Of a DNA stretch of 64,000 nt, positions 36,061-49,200 are shown in pieces. Source of the stretch: Hoplostethus atlanticus (taxonomy: Eukaryota; Chordata; Actinopteri; Trachichthyiformes; Trachichthyidae); contig JAXDDX010000005.1 in NCBI GenBank assembly GCA_034670405.1, positions 2,085,001-2,149,000 of the forward strand. The letters are read 5' to 3'. The first letter of the stretch is position 1, and each line of letters begins with the position of its first letter. The notes below the pieces were generated by a model that had not been told where the DNA came from, made no database searches, and saw nothing but the letters and a program-made list of their open reading frames with translations. A program made the translations under genes and the position numbers.

Positions 36061-37739
36061 GCGGCGATAGATTAGGCAATTTTAGATGGACAACGCTGAT
36101 GAACAACAGAGAGACACGAGGTAAAAACGTCTAGTGAAAAGGTTCACTGGTAAGAAGATGTTTCCTGTGTGACAAAGTTAACACGGCTCAGGCAACCCCT
36201 CAGGCGCCGCTGCCCAAATGATATCCTTCATGACCTTTTTGCCAAGAGGAAAGCATGTTCTGTGGAAAAGGCACTCATTATATTTCACTGGCGAAAAGGA
36301 AAATGCAGCGGGAGATTAAGTCTAATGTTCGAGGTTTTCCAGTGCAACATTAATCTCCCATCCAAGGCTGCTTTTCCCAAGCGCATTTTCGCTCCATTTT
36401 TGTTCCTTAAATGAAACAAAGATGCCCTCAAGGTCATTATATACAGGCTACATTTCTAGGCAATAGATTTTTTTTTTCATGATAGATTTGTTCCTTAAAG
36501 GTGCTATGTGTAGCATTTTAACATCAATAAAACATTATATTCATTTTGAGACATGATTATAATTGCCGTAAACAAATAAGAGGAGAAGATTTACAGCCTC
36601 TATCAATCTCTACTCTGCGCCACCTGGTCCGATTTGGAGGGAAATCTGCTGGATTGCTTTATGGCACAAAACAGGAAGAGGGCGCTGTTCTTCCGGCGCT
36701 AACGGAGCTAAAGCTTTCAGAGTTTCTTGCAATGGCAGATGGTGGAAGGAGAGAAAGGAAGATGGAAAAAAATCACTTCCAACATGTTTATCCTCTTCAG
36801 TAAAACCAGAGAAAAACATTGCCCAAAGAAGAAATAATCCTCTTTGAATCAGGAAGTAACAGGGTTTATGGGAATTGTGGTCTTAAATTTGAGAAACACT
36901 AGCACTAATAATACCACTGGTGTGAGATAGAAGCAACCAGTTGTTTCAACCATTGTCTCATTTGTTTATGGTAAATATAGCATGGTATTACAATTAATGA
37001 CAATAATGTTTAAAAATGCTTCACATAACACCTGTAAAGAAAATTGTTATCCACATTGTTTTGGTCTAATTTGCCAATTTTTGTCAAAGCTAAAGGAAAC
37101 ATTGCCCTTGTCCTCGTTGGCCTCGTTGGCCTATGGACTAGAGCATTAAGGTGGATTTGGGAAACTCACTGACATTCTCCTCTCCTTAAAAACAAAACAA
37201 AAATAATAAGCTTCAGATGAAGCGGTGAGAGGAGTGACAGGGATGTCTACATTATTGGACTCTAAGCCGAGAAACTAGAGAAGGAACACCTAGCCACATA
37301 ATGACGGGTATCACGGTGAGGCCTCCCTCAGGCAGGTCTGAGGCCTGTCTAGTCCCAGTCTGAGGAAAACTCAGTGGAGGCAGACCACAGCGCTCTGCAG
37401 ACATGTGTCTCAATGAAAAGAAAACTATTACCGCACCACCAGGGCGCTGGGATATTTGTCAAGGTATTTTCTGGTGTCACTCATGTGGTTTTCAGATAGG
37501 AGGAGGAATGAAGTGGGGGAGAGAGAGAGAAAGAGAGAGAGAGAGACAGAAACAAACAAATACTTATTTCCATCCATATATTTCCCTTGCAGATTCATCA
37601 AGCGTTGTCTGCGAGCTCTTGAAAGACAAATAAAAAGCTGAACTAATTGCTGTGGATCCCCCCCGGATATATCAGCCTCATACAGGAGCATGACAGCAAG
37701 AAATCAAGCCGTAGCGTCGAGCGGAAAGCTGCCATGAAT

Positions 37740-37990
37740 CACGTTTGCAGCGGTACTCGTACGCACAGCGGCGGCGGCTGTGTTGCTGGCTGAGGAGTAA
37801 TCATTGGGGAGGCAGTCCAAATTAATACTTCAGCTGAGGCCGCCTCGTTCTCCGTCATTAGGGCACATTACAGGGCCACAATATACATCATTAAACCAGG
37901 CATAAACAATTCATTAAAAGGCCCGTTAAGAAGACAAGCTAAAGTCACTTCTCCCCGCGGTATTAATAGACTGTAAAATGGCAGAGGGTT
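37740..37990. promoter_or_regulatory. Candidate conserved non-coding element
   Basis: Repeat-free block between pou3f2 and fbxl4 with ACAATTCATTAAAAGG, AAATTAATACTTCAG, CGTCATTAGGGC and TAATCATTGGGG (homeodomain and SOX-like cores). Called from motif density. Confidence 0.3.
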
Positions 37991-38329
37991 AAGGCAAAAG
38001 GGATAATTCCACCACTACTACCCAGTCAGTCATCCTGACTAATGGCTTCGCTGGTTGTTGGAGAATCAAGAGACGGCCCTACCCTTCTCCCAACCACACT
38101 GACACGAGCATCAGCATGATACAGTCAGACAATTTACATTTGTTCTGTCAGTGGTGTACTGTTCACTGAAGCTGAAGAATGGGGGGGAGATGGAATACCA
38201 GCATATGAAGCATGTCTACCAATTTAAACATTTTCTTATACTGTCAGGTTCCTTATAATATCCATGTTCTAACAGGACGGGATGACTATAAGGATTAAAA
38301 GGAGCCACACACACACAGCTTACTGTATC

Positions 38330-41300
38330 AGTCATCAGCCTTCAGTTTATTTAAAATCTGGTGAAATTAAAGGACCCAGTTTCATCATATCAGAGGCACA
38401 ACCTTTTTACGCAACAGTGGCTATCTTCTCATAGAGCAATGGGAGCTATCACACCTCAGGGCTTTTTGCACTGCAGCACAGGGAGCGTTACTGGATATCC
38501 TACCAATGGCACAAAGTTTGATCACACATCCAGAGCGGGCTAGGAAAGAAAGCTCATTCACTACAGAATAGCAGGTAAAAATAAAAGGATTCTCCGACTA
38601 AAACGAAATAAAACAAAATGCTGTGAAGTATGAAATCAAATTGCTGCAATAATCAACTTGTGACCATCTATAAAGGGTACAAGTAGAGTTCTATCACCAC
38701 TAGAAAATGCATTTTCAACTGGTTTGCTTGACCAAACATATATATTACATTGTATTACATTACACATGTGAGTAGGTATTGAAATTGTGTCGCAATAGTC
38801 ATTTCATAAATAATTATCCCAAAATTTCATGGATATCAATCCCTGGATCTGGGTGGGTCAGGTTAACTGAGTGGTTATATGTGATGAATGTGATTGCTTC
38901 CACTCACTGAGCTAATGTTTGCATCATTTGAATGGGAGGGCCGGTGTACTACTGTTACCACACCCAATCACCATGCGTCTGAAATAGACATGAAAACAAA
39001 TGGCTTTAAAGAAAACACAAACATAAATTCTATTTTAGACAGGTCAGACAGGCCATCATAAATAAATATTTTGCATATTAACATGGCTGATATACAGAAT
39101 ATAGGATAGAAACTGGTCAAATGTCGCTGTGGTGCTAAAGATTCAGGAAGTTTCTGCTTAGTACTTTGGTTGAAGGGCATGAAAGCAAAGCATCTCACTA
39201 CAATCGGTAACACATGGACATCACACCACATTCATGAGAATAAGGCACAAATATACTCCACATACTAACTAGCATGTGCTCAAAAGGAAACTTCAAGTGT
39301 TTTTTGCAAAGAAGAAATGCCTCTCAAGCACTTCTGCCACACTGCAAATGTGGCGTAAAACATATCAAAAAAAAAAAAATCAATAAATTATTAAGAACAG
39401 CAATATATTTTACACAATCATACAGGTAACTGCAATATTCAAACACCAAATAAGCAAACTTAGATTCTCCTCTCAGTCATGTCAGTGCTACGTGATAATT
39501 TGTGTCATGGGTTTTGTTTTGTTGGTTAAGAACGAGAACAGCGGCAGTGAAACTTAAACCTGACCGAGTCTAATGTTGCTCTTGTTTAAGATGTCTGTTG
39601 TGCTGGCTTCCAGAGAAAGAAAAAAAACTCTAGGTATAAAACTTAAAACCAGATGAAATATATAACCCCTGAGTTACAGCACAAATACTGAGGTCAGATA
39701 TTTACATGGTGTGTCAAGTTAAACATGCTCATCTCAGCTTAATTAAGAGTACTCCACTCCATCAACGCGCAGTCAGCTTGGTAGGCGAGCGATATGGGGG
39801 CTGTAGCCATGCAGCAGGTTACAGTAGCCCACTTATGATCAGTGTTTATGACCACCGGATAGGCGTATGACATCATGGGAATATTACGGAATTGGTGGTT
39901 GACTTTCAAAAACAATCCTCTACATTGTGCTTTGGAGACTAGAGTGTTACCCTAAACGCACAGCATCCCTTATTCCCTTTAAGCCAAACAACCAAAACAA
40001 TTACTGAGGATATTTACGAGCAGCATGACCTGAGCACACACAACCCCCTACCGCCAACTAATCCAATTACCAGTCATTTAAATTGGCCTGCGGAGCTTAA
40101 AGTAAAGGCTAACCTAAAAACCTGACCTGAATTTTGGCTATGTAAACTCAGGATGAAATGTTTAGCGATTTCTCACATAAGCAAAAAACATATTTAAGAA
40201 AATGTAATTGCAAGTCAAGCACTTGCAAAACAACGTGTTAGGCTTCTGTGTTTGTGCAGATGGTTTACAGGTAATATCAAGGAACGTCTATATTAGCTTG
40301 GGTTTACCACTGGTGGTAAAAACTAGTAAAATTAGATCTTTCAAATAGCACAGATTTAACCAAGACAAGCCATCTGCCTCAAGTTTAATTTCCGTCTTCA
40401 TGCTTGTGTAGAAAGGCGGCCATTCACTATGGACTGTAAGGCCAGGAGCGCACCTAATGAGTTGAACGTGTCACTCTCCAATGGTGGTTCATCCCTTTCA
40501 AATGAGAAAATCAATCTGTTGCATGCGTGTCCAAATGTTGTCAGGGAAGTTTGCGTGATGAAAAAGCTATTCTTAGTGAATCAGATTTGAAATGAAAAGT
40601 ATGTTGAAAATACTGCAAAAGATAACCACGTCTAAATCAGTTTAATCTCAACGCAAGATCCCTGCACCGAGTTTGTGTCAACACGAATGAATTTCGGATC
40701 GTGAGGGTCAAATTCCAGCTTTTGTCACTGCCTGCCGTACACTACGAGACACGAGCCTTTCCTCCCGTTCTGACAACCTGTTTTGTTCCTGTCATTAAAA
40801 GGTCCTGACACCTTCCCACAGCACAGGAGTACGTAGATTTTCTTGTGATTAAGACAAAAGAGTTTGATGTTCCAGGATGTCTTAGGAATGACTGAGAGCT
40901 CCGATTGCATCCGTGACCCTCTCATGTAAAACGATGCAATACTGCTGCACAGTCTGAGAAGGCACCTATCAAGGCTCTGACCTCAGATCGTGTTACCAGC
41001 CATCAACATTAGTCTGCAACTGCCAAATGATGGTTTTTCTAGCCAGTTTATGACAAGGATATGCTTCCCTCTCTCTTTTCACTGTACTAATAAGATACTC
41101 AAGAAGGGAGGACTGCCCACAAACCTTTTCTCATGCCGCTTTGTGTCTTTGTGTCTCGGTGAATACCGAGGCATATCTCCTAGCCTCGTGTGGCTTGGCA
41201 GTAAATGGGTGGTGGTTCAGATTCTGGGGAACTCTACAGCAGCTTTACAGCCATGACCCTGATTTCAACAAATGATCAAATAAAATAAAACAACAAAGAA

Positions 41301-41580
41301 TTCTGTCACATTGAGCAGTACCGTGGCTGGGAGTCTCTGGTTGTTTGTGTCCAGCTGATTTCCCAAGAACCACCTCACCCAGTCCAAGTACATGGGCGGC
41401 TCAAAGGCAATTTTGCCTCCGTCGCCGACGGGAACAGGTCTGCAATCTCCTTCAGAATGTGACGTGTCTCTTATTCCCTTCAGGGCAGTGTCTGCTAGCT
41501 AGCACCTCTCTCCCCTGTGTGAGCTCCTGTGGGCAGTGGGTAATGGGGTGGTGGTGGGTGGAGGGCGGGGGGAGGAGGGG
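38330..41580 (-). other. fbxl4: Probable fbxl4 3' UTR with polyadenylation site
   Basis: No coding sequence. On the minus strand AATAAA lies at 38351-38346. About 30-45 bases on, it is followed by a GTGTGTGTGTGG element (38323-38312), the usual layout of a strong polyadenylation site. This implies a 3.2-kb 3' UTR. ATTAAA variants nearer the stop (about 40389 and 40645) could give shorter forms. Confidence 0.45.
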
Positions 41581-41744
41581 TCACTGGGTGAAGCTCTTCT
41601 TGATGGCCACTTTGGGGAAGAGGGCCGAGAGCTCCTGGACGACCCGGGTGTCTAACTGGGAGCAGAAGGAGACGTCCAGGAGGAGAAGCCGTGGACACGA
41701 CTGGAGAAGTTTCCTCAGGGAGGGAGCGCTCACCATCCGTGTAC
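41581..41744 (-). CDS. fbxl4: fbxl4 last coding exon
   Basis: Acceptor ctgatggacag. It reads [20 protein letters not shown], then [20 protein letters not shown] and ends [13 protein letters not shown] (stop at 41583-41581). The end is the same as in human FBXL4. Confidence 0.95.
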
Positions 41745-43152
41745 CTGTCCATCAGTTCAGTCACAAGGGGGAAAAAAAACAATGCAATTGTAAATAGATA
41801 GAGGTGGAAGAAGGACACCCTGGAGAGCAAGTCTCTTGCATGCCGTGTCCAGTAAGAGCCTACCCAGTATGTCGAGGTGCTGCAGCAAGGGGCAGTTGGC
41901 AGCCAGCTCGTCCACGTCTGAATCGCAGACGGTGCGGTTGGCGGTGAGGAAGAGCTTGCGGAGCCGTGGAAGGTTACGGGCGAGGTGCTGGAAACATCCG
42001 GAGCTGCTCTGCAGTGTGGGACACCAGCCCAGGTCCAGCTCCTCCAGCAACCTGACCACAGAGCAATTGGGAAAATCGTGATGACCTGGTTCACACAAAC
42101 AACTTTTGAGGAAAAATGAAAAATGTGCACCTTTTATGGGTAAGTGTTCTTGTTGCACGTTTAACCAGTTGGTGTAGCTTACCTGCAGCCAGAGGCCAGC
42201 TCGGCCAGGCCACGCTCTGTCAGGTTTCTGCAGCGCCACAGATCCAGAGAGCAGAGTGAGCGGCAGCGAGCGCTCAGCATACTGGCCACCACGTCATAGT
42301 CCTCGATCTGCAGGAGGAGAGGGAGACTGCAGTTAGGATGTCATACAGGATTGAGAAAATGGTCCTCTGAGAAGGAAGTGACTGACTGACTGACTGACTG
42401 ACTGAGTAAATAGCTATGTTTCCATCCAGTCAAGCAAATTTTGTGAAAACCTTTGGACAAACGGCTCTGCAACAAGGCCACATAATTTTTTTTCTTACAG
42501 CTTGTGTGTGTGTGTGTGTGTGTAATCTCACCCTCACACAGCTCCCTAGGTTGAGGTGTCTCAGCTCTATGCAGAAGGCCAGGATGCTCAGAATCGCCGC
42601 TTGCTGCAACAACAACAACAACAACAACATGAAGAGACAGACAAGAGACACACCGAGTTGGAATTTCTTTAACCAAATCAACCACGAGGGTGATATGTAC
42701 GAATTTGCAGCTTTGTGATCAGGACAAGCAAAAAAAGCAGGAAACAATGGGGAAAACAGGGATATTCAATAATAATTGCTGTGTTGGAGCTGTGTGTGCA
42801 AAAAAAGCATCCCGAAAGAAACCCCTGAAAATCGTATCTATGAATGTAAATCTTAGGCATATGTCAAAATAACAGTAACAGGTCTAGTCATGTCATTCAA
42901 TATACAGCCTAAGTGATTTACCTTCATCTGCCTGGCACACAAATGCAACACTCGTTGTATTTAAAGTAATTTAATACCGCACAACAGATTGTTTTCACTT
43001 CTCCTCACAAGAGTCGAGCATGGCGAGGACAGGGACCTCTTCAGTGGCACTGCAGCTATGATAGAGATATGGGAATTCAACACTGGAACTGCCGACACAT
43101 GTACCTCAGTGGCAGGAGAAAGTGTCAGACATGACAGTGAAAGCCTCTTGTG

Positions 43153-43209
<57 letters not shown>

Positions 43210-46200
43210 GGGTCTGACGCTGGCATCTTTATAAATGCTTCTCTCCGGTGAGCTCGCTATTTAATTAGAGCAGTGACAGGGTAATGACAGCTGAGATGTC
43301 AGGGCCTCAAACAGGCACACAGCTCGCTCTGTCTGTCTCGGTATAAACAACCTGCAGCATGCTGCCTGGCTCCACCACAGAAACACTACACTCCCCTCTC
43401 CCCACGCCGCTAGCCTGAAACATGACAAACACTGGAGAAATGCTGAGGTGCGACAAAAAAAAAAAAAAAAGACATAACAGCGGCTTTTCACGGCAGGCAG
43501 GCCTGGACCTGAACAGCTACGTGTCTCTAGGACCCTGGGCTTGGGGTTGACTCTGTTCAGCACAAACAACCACAACAGAGAATTAGCCGCATCCAGCCCA
43601 CAACATACATGACCCAAGGGTCAAATGGGCCCTGCGTTAACACAAATCCATGAGCATTGACATGTTTGTCCATGTTTCTGCCAGTTTCATTAAATTCAAT
43701 TTAAGACCTTTTTAACCATTTAAGACCTTTTTAATGCCAACTGGAAGGAAATATAACACCAATTAAAACAACTGCAGAACTATCAGAATGTAGTGGCTGG
43801 CTGCACCAGAAACCCCAACATTTTAAAGACCTCTAAATTTGATGTTAGTACTTAAAAGACTCGCTATATGTGACTGTAATTAAGAGCTTGTAAAGCCTGG
43901 AGTTTAGATAGTATAATCTAAGACCAGGCCTTGATGTAAAATTCCATGATTTTTTCATGACTTTCCATAAATAAGTCAGAGCGCTTCCATGACCTAAAAA
44001 TGTTCTTCCTTCCCGGTTTGTCGATGTTGTTTTTCTAAAGGGCTAAACAGTACAGCTGGGTCTGCTGTGGAGAAGAACAGCTGAAAACCACCGCCTTGTG
44101 ACCCAACTGTAAAATTCCCCTGACTTCCCCAGAGAATCTATCCAATTCCATGACTTTTTCCTGTCCGGAAGACATCTCAAAATGACATGATATTCCAGAA
44201 ATTCCATGACCGGTGGAAAACCTCCAAGACATTATAAGACTTTTTCAGAACCTGCAGACACCCTATTATAACTGCCAAGTGTGAAATCTCCTCTATACTA
44301 GTGAATACTGGAAAAATAAGGAAATGTAGCCTCGGATTTCTATACAGCCTCTAAAAAACACAGGGCAAGCATTTGGATATCATCAACCGAGCAACTGTCT
44401 TTTGACCTCCTCTCTTTGGAAAGATGGACGTCCACAAGTAAAAATGTTATTTTTATCTGGGTTTCCTGTTGACCATGCCTACCTCTATCTTGGTACGGTA
44501 GAGAATCAGCCTGCGGAGGCGCGTTAGTTTTGAGATGTGAGTGAAGGCCTGCGAGTGGAGGCGGTCGCAGGACGACAGGTTGAGCTCCCGAAGCCCCGGA
44601 CAGGTCTGGGAGACGACCTCCAGACAGGCCTCGGACAGGAAGTGGCAGCAGGACAGCTCCAGGCAAACCAGGCTGAGACCACAGGCCTTCATGAAGCTGA
44701 AGCGCCAGGTGGCAGGAGATGAGTGGAGAGAAAGAGAGAAAGCAAGATTAAATATATCCCACCATCCCACCTCCCCTCAATCTGCCTCTACTTCTATACA
44801 GAGGCTGTAAGACTTTTATACAGAGGCTGTAAGACTCATACTTCCATGGAAGCAAGACACCAATGTCGACCCTTACCTTAAAAACGAACTTACTTGACTG
44901 ATCTTTTCATCACTTTTTTATTTTTATTTTATTTTTGTATTGCATATATCTCTATTTTTATTCTCACACTTAAGTTATTGTACTTTTTTCATATTTTCTA
45001 TTCATTTTCTTGTTCTACTACTTGGGCAGATCAGTGTAATTTTGAAAATGCTTATGTGCAGTGGTGAGATCATAATTCTTCCAAGTTTCATCAAAATCCG
45101 ATCCATGGTGTCTGACATATTGAGTAGGAACCATGGATGAACAAATTAACTAACAAACAAACAAGTGGGTGGAATGAGTACCTGAATTTACCACTCAAGT
45201 AGAAGTACTGTCCTTTGCTAAAACATTCGTGAAGTAGAGGTGTAAAATCAAAAATTCTAAAAGGCCGAAAGTTCAAAACAGATTATTTTAGTTGAAAAGA
45301 AAAAAACACAAAGTAAAATAAAGCCAGATTACTTTTCTCTTCTCAGCTGAGAATAGCTTCACAAATTGCTAATCTACGACTGGCCAGTTTCTGATGCAAT
45401 GCTTATGGAGAGCCTATAAAATATGTACTCTTTGATTGATTGATTTGATTTAAAAGGTAGCAAAGTATAATCAAAACATACTTAAGTTAAAATACAATTT
45501 TCATATTTTCAATTTCAAAAAGTACACAAAAAAGCTACTCAATTACAGTAAAAAGAGTAATTGTAATTAGTTACTTCCACCCATGTGAACAATGTAGTGT
45601 CCCTCCTTGGCTAAACAGTGTAATGTTTTCATTTGTTTGTTCATTTGTCACATGCGATAGCACAAACAAACAAACACTCATAGTCCCTCCTGCCCATGAT
45701 GAAATCAGGGAAATCAACAATAATTGTGTTGTGATATATCTGCCATTGCACAAGGTCATTTCCCTCTTTCTAATACTTGTGGCCTGCTGCCAGTCTGACC
45801 TGTTGAAGCCGTTCAGGGTGAGAGTCCCACGGTTGCCGGTCCAGGACAGGTTGAGCCTCTGGAGCAGGGTGCAGCGGCTCTGCAGGTGCCCCAGAGAGGT
45901 GTCACTCAGACGGGCCCAGTAGGGCTGCAGACTCAGCTGGGTGTACTGCAGCGGGTCGCAGCAGTGCTGGTGCAGCAGCTTACAGCTCTGGGCCAGACGG
46001 CAGAGGTCTGGCAGGGTCAGATGGCTCAGTATCAGCTGGATCAGCTATGGATGGAATATGGGGTCGGGGTGGGAGGTGGACAGGAGAGGGCAGAGAAACG
46101 GGAGAGGAGACAGGAAGGGAGGCCAAGGGAGAGGAAAGGAAGACAAAAGAGAAGACAACAGAAGAACAGAGCAGATTTGAGGAGAGCAGAATTCAAGAAA

Positions 46201-49200
46201 GCAGATTTGAGGAGAGCAGAGAGGAGTAGAGAAGAGTAGAATAGAGCATAGCAGAGAACAGTAGAGAATGGTAGAATAAAGCATAGTAGAGCGCAGAGTA
46301 GAACATAGTAGAGAACAGTAGAGAAGAGCAGAATAGAGTACAGCACAGCAGAGAACAGTAGAATAAAGCATAGAAGAGCGCAGAGTAGTGTAGAGGATAG
46401 TAAAGAAGAGTAGAATAGTGAAGAGTGGAATAGAGTAGCGCATAGTAGAGAGCAGAAGAGAAGAGTGGAATAGAGTAGAGCATAGTAGATAACAGTAGAG
46501 AAGAGTAAAGAGTAGAGCATAGCAGAGAAGAGTAGTAGAGAGCGGAGTAGAGCATAGTAGATAACAGTAGAGAAGAGTAAAGAGTAGAGCATAGCAGAGA
46601 AGAGTAGAATAAAGCGTAGTAGAGAGCGGAGTAGAGTAGAGCATAGTAGAGAACAGTAGAGAAGAGTAGAATAAAGTAGTGCATAGCAGAGAACAGTAGA
46701 GCATAGTAGAGTTGGTTGAGGTTACTCTGAATTGTGTCCGTTCTGTCAGGCTGATCTAAGTAATGGTTATCTGAGCTCTAATATCAGAATTATTGTGGAG
46801 GCAACCTGGCTTGTTTTTGCACTGTGTTCATATTCCTCTCAGAGAATAGATGGCTGTGTGTGTGTGTGTGTGTGTTGCGGTGAATAAACAATACATGGTG
46901 TTCAAGCAGGTATCGGCTCACAGATAATAACTATATTGTGTTTCTGAAACAAACACACGGCGGTTGTGAAGACTGCTGTTAATGGCAGTGGTTTGGAGAG
47001 GAGATAAGAAGGCGAATATCAAGAGTACTGCTGGTGTTTTTAAGCTCGGCTCAGACAACATGATGCGTCTTTATGGCAGGAAAATTACTCGTTCGTGAGT
47101 ACGTACAGGATCAAATGTCAGAATGGGCCCAGGCCAGAATGTCTGTGCATCTGTGTAATACTGTTTGGTACAGTGTACATATGCATTCATACAGTGCCCA
47201 TATGGGGATTCAAGGGCCGGGCATTGTCAAGGACCTCACAATACGATACTTGACACTATATCAGTATTATTGATACGGTATATATGACTGAAATTTTCAG
47301 TGAGTTTATGCAACCTATACAGAGAACCCTAGTGATACCCAGTATTGTGATACATGATCATGTGTGCTATGTTTTTGGATTAGGGGACAAATTGAGGCAA
47401 AACCTTTCTATATCCAGCCCTCTTTAATAGACATATTAAATGCATGCAGTGCAGACGTCTGTGTGCTGCAGTGCAACAAAATAATAATTTTAATAACATG
47501 TTAACATACACAGTGAAAAAGCACAACTCATTGAGTTGAACTGAAATAAACACACTGATATTTGGATTGGAGTGGTGTCTAGTGAGGTGGTGTCTTGTCG
47601 TGTTCCTGCAGATAATGTTCCTTTTATGTCTTATGTTTTATGAGTTCATGTCACTCCTTTTTGTTTTTCAATCCAAAACAAATGCCCAAATATCTGCCTT
47701 GAGATTTGCTGGTGTTGGAGTAATGGCACCCACCAATATTACTCATACAAGCACTTTGGTCAAGTGGGCCCTCCTTATTTGTCAATGCAGCAAAAAGATC
47801 ACAAGAGGGCCTGTATATGAGGATTTATAGAACTGATTGTGTATCAGAAAAAATAAAATTGCAATGTATGGATGTAGTGATTTTCACCTAACCCTAATTG
47901 ATTCAGTGTACATATATGTACGTTTTTCTGGTCGGTAATCACCTCGTAAGGCAGTTTGTCAAAGTAGCCGTTCCCTGTGTTCTGGTGTTTGGCGTCCCCT
48001 CCTTGTCTGAATGGACCTCCCACATCGGACAGCTCCTCCTCGCTGTCACTCAGATCGCTGATGTCGATGACGGGCATCTTATAGTGCGCCAGGATGGGCC
48101 TCTCTCTCACCCCACGCAGGATGACGGCAGTCCAGCTCGGTGTAGTACTCAAGCAGAGAGCTGTTGACCTCAAGACGCAGCAGGTTGGTGGGGAAGCTGA
48201 GCTGCTTGATGCTAGGGGGAGAACTGGCGTGCCTGGGGGGTCAGGACCTTGGTGGGCTCCCCTGACCACAGCACCTCCCACCTGGACAAGACGGGAGGAG
48301 CGAGAGTGATCAAAAGACAGCCGAGGCACACAACCGCGGCCTGTATCGGCTTGCCCCCAGTGATTACCAGTTCACAATTTTCAACAGATAAAAAGGGAGT
48401 TTTCCTCTCATCACTCCATCTGACTTCAGCCAGCTGTCTTTGAATCTTTCATTTACTGGTTATGTTTGTCCATTCATTCATCACACAATATCTCAGACTC
48501 TGCTCATCTGATTTTGACGAAACTCGTGATTTTGACAATGGATCTAACCACTGCATTACATTAAAAAAATGTTTTTTTAAAAAGTGATTGGTCCAGAGGG
48601 AGACTGCATTAATTGTGGGGATAACAATTGCCATTGCCTTGTTTTCAGTATGAAGAGTATAGTCTTAACATGTCCTCCTGCTGCTGCCATTTGTAACTTT
48701 GATAACTTGAGCAGCCTGTCAACTGATCACTGCCACCAACAGTCTCGACCTTTGAATTCCTAATTCCTGACAGAGGTAACTTGAGTGCCTACTTACTAGT
48801 GCTGCACGATTTGGTGAAAAAGTCATATTGCGATTATTGTGGACAATATTGCGATTTGCGATTGCAATATAATAAACAAATGGTATCATGAGTCTACTTG
48901 CTTGGTTATCAAGGAAAAATGCACAGATTACTGATAATTTTGAAATGTGTATTTCTCAACTCAAACATACAAACTTAAACTAGCATAAAAAATACAAAAA
49001 CAAAAATTTGTACAGTACTGTTTTCAAAATAACTAATATTTTACAAAATTAAATAAATAATAGAACAAAAAATATTTTTCAAAATAAAGGCATTTCTGCA
49101 AACCTGTTAGTTTTTCTCAATAGTACAACTAAATAAATAGAACAATAAATAAGAAAATACTAATTTTCATTCAATAAGACATTTTGAATGCCCAAACAAA

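Larger units (their letters stand above)
30104..38340. other. Intergenic region between pou3f2 and fbxl4
   Basis: No gene was recognised. Contents: AT-rich tail after pou3f2, a hAT-like MITE (31996-32332), CTATAATATTCC repeats (32735-32935, 33335-33655, inverted 34470-34765), a perfect hairpin (33165-33199), a second MITE (34130-34358), a TA-rich dispersed repeat (about 36490-36890), and regulatory-looking blocks at 33770-33970, 35760-36060 and 37740-37990. Confidence 0.55.

Noticed and set aside
46041..46704. Overlapping minus-strand open frames rich in Leu, Tyr and Ser (163-219 aa)
   Set aside because: Low-complexity translation of the purine-rich repeat in an fbxl4 intron.
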